Origin: Gnetum montanum
Taxonomy: Eukaryota; Streptophyta; Gnetopsida; Gnetales; Gnetaceae
Assembly (NCBI GenBank): GCA_015680685.1
Contig: MNCI01029685.1
Coordinates: 312,526 to 376,525, forward strand
Direction: 5' to 3'
DNA: 64,000 nucleotides
The stretch's first letter is position 1, and each line of letters starts with the position of its first letter. Below, piece after piece: positions 54,911-64,000 of the stretch. The translations under genes and the position numbers were made by a program. The notes under the pieces are model-generated. The model was not told the DNA's origin and searched no databases. It saw nothing but the letters and a program-made list of their open reading frames with translations.

Positions 54911-57679
54911 ATTATGGATGTCACAGTGTGATGAGTGGTAATTTTGGAATTTGAAATTGAAAGAGAAACTTTAGGGATAACGAAGATTCCATTATGGGTT
55001 CTAGGGCTTAAAAAGTAAAGTTTATGGAGGATGGTGTGTTGATAAAGGAACCAAAAATTTTATTATTTGATGTTTGGTTATTTGATCTATTACATTCTTC
55101 TCCTATTTCATCATTACTATCACAATTGTGAATATAAGATAGGTCATGACCTAGTCGTAAGTTGGTTACATTAGGATTCATAGTGGATCATGAGTTGCAA
55201 TAGGATCACATGACATTGTTTTGGCATTAGCGTAAGTTGCAATGGCTTCATGGCCAAGTTGCAATTAGGACTACAAGGTAGTTAAACCTACAGAGAGATC
55301 ATGGTCTAAGACAAAGAAAGGAACACAAGCAAGACATGAGTCACAATCCAAGTTGTGGGCAATAGTTATTGGGTAATGTATATGTGTAAGTCGAAATCAT
55401 GTTTTGCACTCAATTGAAGTAAGTTTGGGGATACCGTGATGATTAATAATGGTATATATGTAATGTTGAATGTAGTCATTATTGATTTTTTAGATGTAAG
55501 AAGATTTGAAAGAATTTTTGTAGTATAGTATATTAAATGATGTGAACGACCTTATTGAGAAAAACTAAATTTTTTCTATTTTGTAGTTGTGATATTTTTT
55601 AGATTCTGACATGTTTTGAACCAATCTAAATATTTTTGGAAAGATTATTCTTCAATATATAAGCTTGTAAAATTTTAAAGCAATTATAATTTATTTGATA
55701 ATTCTAATCTATCCCAAAAAAGAATTCTTAAATAAAACTATTTAGTGTTTAAAATAGAATTGGTGATATGTAGGATAGATATCTTTGCGATTTGAGAGAG
55801 TTATAAAGTGAGTAAATACTTGATACAAATCTCTTTCAAAAATCTACTTACTTGTAAAATTTGAAATTGATTTAAGTTGATTTGATAGTTGAAATCTATT
55901 ACACAATAGTGGTCCCAAATGTGATTGTTTAACTTCTTGGATTAATGAATTGATGATGGATGATGAAAGTTATTAGAGTGGGAAATTTCATAACATAATC
56001 TATGTTAATGTTGTAGCATCAAATTGCCTCAACAATATCAATTTTCATCTCTTACAAACATGATTTGTCCATGTATTTATAGCCAAATAATGGGGCCATG
56101 ATAGAATATAATGAGATAAGCCTATTTTATGGAAAATCTGTCTGGAAATTCAAGAGACATGAGAGACTAGGGTTATTCTCTAATTACGCTTGCCAATCAA
56201 TTTTTAAATAAAACTAAAAATAATAGAGTTTCCTATGTTATCTTATGTGGCATAATAATTCAAATATAAATTACATGGCTTTGGTCCCTATTTTACCAAA
56301 AAGCTATTATGGTTTCACTTGATCTTTGTCTTCTCTTAAGATTTCAGCTTTGACTATGTGCTTTTACTATATTTTCATATGTAGATATAGCCTTGTCTTA
56401 CCTAGAATTTAGGCTTGTTAATTTTTTTCTTTTGTCGTGATTCTAAATCACAACTTAGGCATTTAGAATGAATGGAGTAAGAATTTCCAAAGTGCTTACT
56501 AGAACAAATAGTAATATATATGTGAGCAAATGGTTGAAGACTTTTTTTTTATTAAGATTAGTCATTAATCAATTATGATGTATTATTCTCGAAAGCCAAT
56601 GTCATGTGTATGCATGATAGTGGAGCTAACATGAGGGTGAAGATTGGTTGGTGATGAGCTACCTTGGAGGAGTTGGATTAACCCCACTATGATACATCAT
56701 CAAGGCTCTTTTCTCAATCCTCATACTAAGAGTGGAAAAGTATAAGCATGACCTATGACTATACAAGATCTTAGGGCATATGGATATGCAAGAGTCTATC
56801 CTCCAAAAGATTGGCAACCTAGGGCTATAAATGATGCAACAAATACTAGCACTATTAGTGATAAATATAATGGAAAATGAATAGAAGACCTTTAGGTACT
56901 AATTGTATTATGAATATTCATGTCAACAATATCATGCTATAGATTGAGTGGGGATGTATCCACTATTACAAAGACTATGTGTTGTGTGCATGCTAATGGA
57001 TCTTGATCCTTTAGGATACTAGTTGCTAGAAAATGTATTGTGTATGCATGATTATTGTGCTTTACATTATGGATGTAATTCCTTGGTGCACTACCTTTTG
57101 GGGAGACATGTTATGTGTTTGCTATGTTATGCATTGTAGTTTGGTGCTCCCTTGAATCATTGATTACTAGGGATATATGATTCTATCTATGGCATTGGTT
57201 ACATACTTTCGTTATGAGATAGAGTTCTGGTTATGCATGCTTGTAGATATGTTCTGTGATTGGTTACGTGATGCCAAGATTATGTGATGCTCTTCTGATG
57301 AGCTATGTATGATATTGGATAGTTATGATAGCATGGATGTGGTTATGATTGTGCGATGTGATGTGATATGATTTTATGATTTTTATGGCTTAATATATAC
57401 TTACCTTGTTATAGGTTACTCAACCTACCTACACCTCTCCTCTAGCACAATATCAAACTTCCCATTTGCAGGAGATGTGTAAAGGCTTCCACTCAATCTT
57501 ATATTAACCCCTTTTGTATGCAAGCGATGGAGTTGGAAGCCAAGCGTGAGGGAGGTGATGCAGTCCTTTGTTTTATGTTCATGTCTATGTTGTTATATGT
57601 TTTTATGATGGGGATGGATGTTTGTGATATGGGTGTTGGTATGGATAGCCCATGAACTATGGATTACTAGTATAGTATA
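54911..57679 (+). mobile_element. Probable 5' and middle part of a long LTR (element E copy 2)
   Basis: No coding signal. The stretch begins near GATGTCACAGTGTGATGAG, and from 57390 carries ACTTACCTTGTTATAGGTTACTCAACC... then GCAGGAGATGTG, an arrangement common near the 3' end of plant Ty3 LTRs. It joins the LTR end at 57680-58090. The 5' border is a guess. Confidence 0.35.
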
Positions 57680-58890
57680 TATATGATGTACATAGTAACA
57701 TGATATGTACCAAACATATTAACTAATATGTTGTAGTATTTTGGACTAGACGTATGTATGGCTTACTAGGCTTATGTGTATTGGGGAGTTTGAATCCAAA
57801 ATAATGGAAAACATTGGTATATCTGAAAATATATAGTCCACATAGAACTTTATAGCTCAACATTGCTTACCAGAATCAAACCCATGACTTAGAGTTTCCA
57901 AATCAAGATTCTTACCACTAGGGTAATACCTCATTTTTAGGATCAAGTATATCATGTATCATTAGCTTATTATTAAGATTTTCATGGAGGGAGTTATGTT
58001 TATCAATCTACTTGTATGTGATATGTTATTATTATCATTAATTCACTAGTACTCTACCTATTCCTAAGATAAGGTTGGGTTGGATATATTCTGGTCCCTT
58101 TTTCCCTTAAAATGTTTATTATGTTACCATCCTCTATCATGTAATCTAATAGAGTTTCCTTAGTCTTGTTTGAAAGAGCAAAATCTACTACATGTTTTTT
58201 ATCTAGTTTTTAGTTTACCATTGAATCACATCCAAAAGGATATTTTAAAATTCTATGTTAATAAATTACTAATTCATTTATTTTAATTTTTAAATTATAT
58301 TTAAAATTTTTGATACATTATTAAAGACTATAGCTAAAATTTTCCTTTAAGAAAAAGGAATGATCTTGAACTTTTATCCATAGAATTTGTTTAAAAGGTG
58401 AAAAAGCCTTGTATGCTTTTTCTCACCTGAAGTAAACATCAAGCTAGCTCTACATCATTTGGGTTGCTTTCTTTTTTCCATTATTTTTAAGCTCCATGAA
58501 TTGATATTAAATGTATGTTTTCATTTCCTTCATCTTAAACATCATGTAATGGCTTCAAGGCCTTTTCTACTAAGAATTCCATTAAGGAGAAAAAATGCAT
58601 ATAGGTTTCAAAGTCTTTGTGTTAGAGATCATTATTCAAAATCTCATCATCGGTACCTACAGTGGTCACAAAATCATAATCTGATCCATCATTCCCTCAT
58701 TGTGTATTATCATTTTACTCATTAGTTCTTTTAACATTGAATAACCAAGTGCTTAAGTCAAGACTCGTGTAATAACCAAGGTTTATTTGGATAGTGGCAA
58801 CAGTGCTAAGAATACTATCCTTGGTTAAAATGTTGGAAACATGTCAGCATGATATTTAAACATGAATGTGGTTGAATTAGTCATGAGCTC
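57680..58890 (+). repeat. Diverged direct repeat, copy 2 (partner 1-1130)
   Basis: Collinear with the start of the window, with a SINE-like insertion of about 150 bp near 57783-57940 and loss of the LTR terminus (TAGGTAGGGTGTTACA, present at 311-326, is absent near 58085). The shared flank runs from TATATTCT at about 58084 to about 58890. Confidence 0.75.
57783..57940 (-). mobile_element. tRNA-derived SINE, minus strand, inserted in repeat copy 2
   Basis: On the minus strand, GAGGTATTACCCTAGTGGTAAG (57911-57932, A box) is followed 28 bp later by CATGGGTTTGATTCTGG (B box near 57870-57886). The head resembles 2185-2240. Repeat copy 1 lacks this segment. Confidence 0.6.
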
Positions 58891-59099
58891 ATTGTTAAAG
58901 TATTTTTAGAGTTCAACTTTTAGTTTGGCATACTACTACTAATTCAGCTAGTAAGCTCATTCAATGTCAAAAAGAAATAATTTTTCTTCTTATAATTCAA
59001 TCATAAGCTCTTTTAATGTTTAGAATAAATCAACTTTCTTCTTATCATTCAAAGACTTGAGATGGGATCTGGGTAATAAGCACAAAACTTAGAAATGAT

Positions 59100-59757
59100 T
59101 TAAGTCTCTAGAGCAAAATGGAAAAGTGTGATGTCAAGGCTTGTATGATGGTTGAAGAAATTTTGACAAAAGTGAAAGATTTTCCATTGATAATGGAAAC
59201 TACACAAACAAATATTTGCCAAAAAATTTCTTCTTTGAAAGAAAAAATTATTTCTAGCTAAACATTGAAGCCTAATATAGAGTCCAACAAAGACAAAACT
59301 AGTATGGATGTAATGATTTTTAAGGCTCTTACAAAACAAGAGGAAAGATAGGAAAAAAAGACCTTAATCTTTACTTTTTTGGGATAGAAGAAAAAGAAAC
59401 ATAGGACCTAGTTGCATATGTGGATGTAGTGATTTGAGAAAGGATGCATATCTGGTCACCTACAATTTAACATGCATTTCATGTTGGGCATAGAACTAAA
59501 AAGCCTGGACACGTTATTGTTATATTTCAAGATGTGGATGCCAAATCTAAAGTCTAGGAGCATTGTAATCATCTAAAGGGTGAAAGAATTTGGATGAATG
59601 AAAATTTAATGAAAAAGGAACTAGCAATGAGATTGATTGAATGGAAGAAAGTAAAGGAAGCAATAGAGGAAGGCATTCCAGCATTTTTGAATGCAAAAGG
59701 TGAAGTAGTAGTTAGACAAATAAAGTACACAAGAAACTTCGTAAAAACTATGTAAAT
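59100..59757 (+). pseudogene. LINE ORF1-like N-terminal region
   Basis: 59125-59300 reads as a helical, charged stretch (MVEEILTKVKDFPLIMETTQ, then SSLKEKIISS). 59571-59755 carries LKGERIWMNENLMKKELAMRL, then EWKKVKEAIEEGIPAFLNA and KGEVVVRQIKY, like the RNA-binding C-terminal region of LINE ORF1 proteins. One stop splits it near 59555. Confidence 0.55.
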
Positions 59758-60590
59758 TTTCTTTATTGTGGTTTTGTGAATATTAATGGGTATGTAGCAA
59801 ATAAAGTTGAATCTTTATACAAAATATCTTTTTCTTTACATTCATATGATGTTTTTGGTATTCTTGAAACTTGGGAACATCAGAATTCTCCTATTTTTTA
59901 CAATTCTAGACTTTAATGTTTTTTCTTTTATGAATAAAGGAATAACACAAAGAGGAAGACCTTTTGGAAGTTTGGTAGTTTTGATATGTATCTAGTCTAA
60001 AAAACATATTTAAGTTGAGAAAGTAGATGAATGTAGGCAGTATATTTGGCTTAAAATTTGCTAGTTTGCCCCACATGATGCTAAAATATATGAGTTAGAA
60101 GATTTTTCACAAGACTATCCTTTTCAATATGTGAGTACAGATATTGCGAATTTCTCATCACATAACTAAAATTTTATTTGTAGTTATTTTAATGCTAGAG
60201 TTGGAGTCAAACAAATTTCTACTTTAACTTGGGATTCTCAAGGCTTTTTGAATCAAGAACAATGCAATGATTGAAAAAGGTTCTTTGATGATGATGGAGT
60301 TAACTATTAGGAAAGGCATATTTTAAATTGGGAAAAAGAATTAGACCTACTCATTGTGAACAACATTAGTAAATTTTCAAATTCAAAAGCATATACTTTT
60401 GTGGGTCCTCAAGCCTCCTTAAGCATACATCTCCTAATTACTAATCTTGGGAGTTTAGCAAGTCTTGAATACTTTGAAGCATGTTTTGATGTTATTGAAT
60501 CTTTTCATCATCCCATGTATTTTACCACTTCAATCACTGGCTATCTGTCTTAGTGTAAAAGGAAAACTTTAGCATTTCAATCAATAGCTA
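59758..60590 (+). pseudogene. LINE endonuclease domain (APE-like) remnant
   Basis: FLYCGFVNINGYVANKVESL near 59759 opens the domain, and FGILETW near 59852 has the catalytic E of the ETW motif. GRPFGSLVVLI near 59956 is the next block, followed by NFICSYFNARVG near 60170 in place of the GDFNAR motif. Then come FLNQEQ and KELDLLIVNNISKFSNSKAYTF near 60330-60400. The end (FDVIESFHHPMYF near 60487) holds HHPM where active enzymes have SDH. Stops and frameshifts make it inactive as read. Confidence 0.65.
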
Positions 60591-61202
60591 AAGAGAAGCA
60601 AGCATTCCTCTATTAATATTGTAAATATTGTATTGGCCACTGCTAACCAAGTTAGAAGAAATCATAACGTACAAAGACATGAATGATTTGATGATCAATG
60701 TTGGGAAGCTTGCATGACCTTGAAACAACAAATCAATATTGATGTAGTTCAAGCTTACAAAAATTTGATTCACAACATGAAAAATTTTCTATGTGGCAAA
60801 CAGGTTAAATAACTACATTTACTTAAAAGATAACCATGAAGTTTTTGGAAACTTTTTTGTAATGAACAAAGAATAGAACATTTCTTTCCATTTGGTGAGC
60901 TTTAAGCTTTCTATAAAGACTTGTATACAAATACAAGAAGTAGAGTTAGTGCATGGCTCTAATATTTGTACATTGATCATTAGAAGAGACTTTAGTAGGA
61001 ATAAATAGACTAGTATCAAATAAATTCATAGACATCCAAGGTTTATATAGAGATGCTAAAGTGGGGAGGTTTGCTAGTATGGGAAGCAATTTGGAAGCAA
61101 CTTAATTATGCATTAGAATTTGGGCTTGAAAGGAAATGGTGCACCAATAGAGCAATTATATTATTTAAAAAATAAAGTAGGCCTTAATTAAATAATTATA
61201 GA
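60591..61202 (+). pseudogene. LINE linker between endonuclease and RT
   Basis: Broken frames. DIQGLYRDAKVGRFASMGSNLEAT near 61030 and a nearby NYRMIVVNN start fit the stretch before RT motif 1. Nothing else is recognisable. Confidence 0.45.
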
Positions 61203-62125
61203 ATGATTGTAGTCAACAACATCTTTGGGAAACTCTTAGGTACTATTATTGAAGAGAAGCTTGGAATATGGGCAAAAGAAAGAGAGATATGTTTAATCTC
61301 ACAAGCAAGTTTTAGGCAAGGTCACTTTACTGTGGATCATCTAATTACTCTTAAGCATCTCATTGATGAAGCTAAAGGTCTAGGTAAACAAGCTTTGATT
61401 TACTTTGTTGATTTTTCCAAGGCTTATAATTCAATCATTCAAAGTAAACTATGGTAGAGATTACAAAATCTTAGAATTCCACTAGATTTATTATCAACAT
61501 TTCAATTCTTTACAATAAAGTATATCTGTAGCTACAAGATAATAATTTGAATGATAGTGCGATACTACATAGTACTATTGATGTTAAGAAGGGATGTCCT
61601 CTTTCCCCAACTCTATCTAGAATTTTCATTGATGAATTAAATGCATGGATGCAAGAGATTCCTAGAAGATATTTATTCTTTTTAGACAATTACCCTATTA
61701 ACATTCTACTTTTTGCAGATGATGTTGCATTGGTTTCCAAATCAATGAAAGACTTACAATATATGTTAGAAATGCAGTAGTTAAAATGGCTTCAACATAT
61801 AAATATTTGGGCCTTGAATGTTCTAATAACTATAGATGGGATAAATGTGTCTCTCAAAGAGCAGGTGAGATGAAAGCCATGTTTGGGCTTAGAAACACAT
61901 GCAAGAGAGAGTGTATTTTCTCATGGAAAACACACAAACAATTGGTTTGCACTATTGTCATTCCTAAAGTCCTTTATGGATGTGTGATTTGGGGCTCCTA
62001 ATATAGCAAGTAAATATTTGAAAAAACTAGAAAACATGCAAAAATGTTTTTTACTAGATGAGTTTAAGGTAAAGCCACAAATGCAATATGATATTATGCT
62101 TTTGGAGATTATACTCAAGGGAAGA
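61203..62125 (+). pseudogene. LINE reverse transcriptase, catalytic boxes preserved
   Basis: 61203-61457 gives IFGKLLGTIIEEKLGIWAK, QASFRQGHFTVDHLITLKHLI and then YFVDFSKAYNSI with the first catalytic D. After a broken 90-bp stretch, 61547-61780 gives VKKGCPLSPTLSRIFIDELN and LLFADDVALVSKS, with FADD encoded at 61712-61723. A stop follows, then 61786-62001 gives YKYLGLECS and VIPKVLYGCVIWGS. Only a few lesions separate these parts, so this is the best preserved enzyme in the window. Confidence 0.8.
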
Positions 62126-62400
62126 AAAAATTTTAATTAGATAACATTAGAGGAGGTATTTCTACATAGGTACTTACCTAAAAGCTAATATTCTTTTCTA
62201 GTTGTGCATTGAAATTAGGAGAGCAAGGCTAGAATCTTACTATTTTAGAATTGAGATAGGTAGACAATACAAAATTCTACATGAATAAAGAATTTGCAAA
62301 CTGTGTGAAGTAACACCATTGAAGATGAAAGTCATATTTTTATGGAAGATAGTCCAAAAAAGTGACATATCACAGGTATCAGGTATTCAAGATGCAGCCA
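62126..62400 (+). pseudogene. LINE C-terminal zinc-binding tail and 3' end
   Basis: RICKLCEV near 62286, followed by a frame-shifted ED-ES-IF region, resembles the terminal CRLC...E..HFL block also seen on the minus strand near 20230. The element ends before about 62400, but no poly-A tail is clear. Confidence 0.5.
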
Positions 62401-62880
62401 AGAACACTTCCACTTTGTAAATGATATCTCTAAAGTTCATATTTTATATTTTTCATCTCTCCAATAGAGTTTTTGGGTCTATGTGAAGGCAATAAAATTC
62501 AAAGTCAATTTCAGTTTCCTAATTCAACCTGTAATTCCATTCAATGTTCCAGAGTAATTCCCTTGCGTCAGTAATTCACTCGTGCGTGTAGACGGTAAAC
62601 CCGCGACGGCCAGATACAGGAAGAAGCGGCGTATCTGAACCTGAAATGTCATGTCGCCGTATTTCAACAAAACACGTGCTCTGAACCTTAGCAGATGACA
62701 GTCCAGTCAATTCCACTTTACGTATTCCGTACATTTTGAATCTTCAACTTCTAGTTTCTTGACCAGGCTTTTCTTTATGTGTGATCCCTGCAATGTTCAA
62801 ACACTTACAGCAGGATCAGTTTGTTCGGCTGGCCCTTCCTTTCTGCCATTGCCATGCCAATTTCATACCCTGATGAACAG
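62401..62880 (+). promoter_or_regulatory. GC-richer upstream region of the small gene
   Basis: Base composition rises from about 62540. A G-box core CACGTG lies at 62673-62678, about 200 bp before the TATA box. G-boxes bind bZIP and bHLH factors in plants; use here is inference. Confidence 0.4.
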
Positions 62881-62888
62881 TATAAAAG
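62881..62888 (+). promoter_or_regulatory. TATA box of the small gene
   Basis: TATAAAAG follows GATGAACAG and lies 85 bp before the proposed start codon. Confidence 0.55.
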
Positions 62889-62965
62889 TACACCAATTAT
62901 GGCCCTGTTGGCCTCCTGCAGTTCTCCATTTTCCGCACTTCTTTCCGTGCTATAGAATCAGATCA

Positions 62966-63380
62966 ATGTATTTCTTGCTCTTTAATCAATGCAATGGCGC
63001 GCCTATGACAACGGTAAGTGGGTATGATTTGTCAAGACGCCATTGATGATAATCGATCATAATCGTCTGCGCAGATCATGATCATGGCGGCACAAGATCG
63101 CAGGACTCAACATCAATATCAAGTTCATGTTCGTGCTCATGCTCAGGCCGGGGCTGAGACTGAGGCCTCCTGCAACTGTGAATCTCCCGAGGGCGAAGCT
63201 GCGTTGTCGCTGAGAAGCTCGTCATCATTATCCTCGTCGTTCTCAGGTTGCAAGGTCAAGTCTCTGCGCAGAACCAGGGCTTACAAGACTCTCCCTCAGC
63301 CACCCACCTCCAAGAGTTTCCCAAAAAGCTTCAAAACTTTGTGCAAACTCTGGAAATGCGGAAGTAACAACAGTGTGTGA
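62966..63380 (+). CDS. Small two-exon gene, 117-residue basic Ser-rich protein of unknown function
   Basis: Exon 1 (62966-63013) encodes MYFLLFNQCNGAPMTT. A 61-bp intron (63014-63074) has GTAAGTG at its 5' end and TGCGCAG at its 3' end. Exon 2 (63075-63380) continues in the same frame to TGA at 63378. Without splicing the first frame soon stops. Residues 55-75 are Ser-rich (LRSSSSLSSSFSG), and the C-terminal 40 are basic, with RRTRAYKTLPQPPTSKSFPK and TLCKLWKCG. No domain, signal peptide or membrane segment is seen. The start could instead be ATG 63078 with exon 1 as leader. It is the only plausible host gene here. Confidence 0.5.
63014..63074 (+). other. Proposed 61-bp intron of the small gene
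   Basis: Donor ACG|GTAAGT and acceptor TGCGCAG|ATC fit plant consensus. It is short, near the lower limit for plant introns. Confidence 0.45.
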
Positions 63381-63544
63381 ATTTCAAGTCAAACTCTGCC
63401 CTGAAATATGGGGCTTATGTTTCTATGCATGGCGAATTCTTTCACCGGTTTTTCAATTTAGGGTTTCTCACGATCCGATCAAATTTTTTCTTTTTCTTTT
63501 TTTTTTCTTCAAAGGAAGGAATGATCTTAAGATGGAATTTTTTT
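63381..63544. other. Downstream region of the small gene
   Basis: No AATAAA signal is obvious. A T-rich run at 63484-63510 and a duplicated AAGGAAGGAATGAT (63516 and 63550) precede the LINE copy. Confidence 0.35.
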
Positions 63545-64000
63545 TTCCAAGGAAGGAATGATGTGAAGGTGGAAAATATTGATGTCTCTTTAAAGACCGG
63601 AGAATAATCAAGATATATTACTTCACTATACATATTTTTGCATTAGTGATTTAAGCTATCTTTGAATGCTATGGAATTAATATTTTGCATGCCAGCTATT
63701 TTTCCAACACTTTTCTACTTGTACAACTAGAAAATTCAAACCGGTTGAAAAATCATTGGACCTTAAAGTTTTTATAGATAAGAATAATACTTTTACTGCT
63801 AGATTTTGATTCATATTCTTCTCATTATTTCAAAATTTTTTGCCAGATTGAATGAGAAAATCTTCCTCTTATTTTTCGAATTATTGAAAGCAAAATTGTT
63901 GGCACCATTCGTACAATCCTGAAGATAGAGTTAAGTTTACTAGATTGATTTAGGGCAAAAGAAGATAGAATTAAAAGTCAATGTTGGTAAGAAGTGTTTT
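63545..64000 (+). mobile_element. Third copy of the L1-like LINE, ORF1 5' part, cut by window end
   Basis: It aligns to about 3270-3830. Shared blocks include TTACTTCACTATACATATTT, GATTTAAGCTATC, ATTGGACCTTAAAGTTTTTATAGAT, AATACTTTTA and TATTGAAAGCAAAATTGTTGG. The partner is a decayed ORF1. Continuation lies beyond the window. Confidence 0.7.

Larger units (their letters stand above)
59100..62400 (+). mobile_element. LINE of a second class (endonuclease + RT, YG..WG C-terminus)
   Basis: About 3.3 kb with ORF1-like, endonuclease, RT and C-terminal parts in order. The RT has the FADD box and a VLYGCVIWGS block, a layout found in RTE/jockey-like LINEs rather than the GGLG-type L1 at 2.9-6.5 kb. 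Stops and frameshifts are few compared with other elements here. The minus-strand fragment at 20.1-21.2 kb is from the same class. Confidence 0.8.

Noticed and set aside
62759-63046. Frame 62759-63046 as its own gene
   Set aside because: It begins upstream of the TATA box and runs into the proposed intron. The spliced model explains the frame better.

Overview
The window looks like nuclear DNA from a large, repeat-rich plant genome. It is AT-rich and almost free of genes. It is packed with decayed Ty3/gypsy LTR retrotransposons that carry plant-type primer-binding sites (tRNA-Asp type and a decayed tRNA-iMet type), with LINEs of two classes, and with tRNA-derived SINE heads. A gymnosperm such as a conifer would fit this density of old nested elements, but nothing here fixes the species.

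Layout. 1-1130 is the 3' end of an LTR plus its flank, and is repeated at about 57.68-58.89 kb. 1131-2590 holds a more GC-rich, partly duplicated island, a near-perfect palindrome and SINE heads. 2.6-6.8 kb is a decayed L1-like LINE with a large internal deletion, followed by a second 5' fragment. 7.29-19.3 kb is a dead Ty3/gypsy element (gag, then protease/RT/RNase H/integrase) split by a complete 8.4 kb LTR element, A, at 8276-16712. 20.1-21.2 kb is the tail of a second LINE class on the minus strand, followed by a truncated LTR. 22852-29072 is element B, a 6.2 kb relative of A with a perfect 5-bp target-site duplication. A and B have gag and a separate downstream ORF with a coiled-coil-like C-terminus but no recognisable RT or integrase, so they look like a non-autonomous (gag-only) family.

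32.4-53.5 kb is a Ty3/gypsy element, D (decayed gag, protease, RT, RNase H, integrase). Its 5' LTR is split by a 13.4 kb tandem array (about 32559-45938). The matching point of its 3' LTR (about 52.23 kb) is empty. The array is built from 21 same-orientation copies of a ~250-bp TATA-containing module, 11 full or partial copies of a ~560-bp module with a conserved lysine-rich reading frame, and two minisatellites (21 bp and 16-17 bp).

53.5-57.7 kb is mostly LTR-like noncoding DNA. 59.1-62.4 kb is a fairly well preserved LINE with endonuclease and reverse transcriptase parts. 62.97-63.38 kb holds the only candidate for an ordinary host gene: a small two-exon gene with a TATA box in a GC-richer island. 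The window ends inside another copy of the first LINE.

No intact long protein gene, tRNA, rRNA or CRISPR was found. Nearly all coding calls are pseudogenes read through stops and frameshifts by motif recognition, so their borders are approximate. The strongest candidates for something undescribed are the promoter-bearing array inside an LTR and the gag-plus-accessory-ORF retroelement family.
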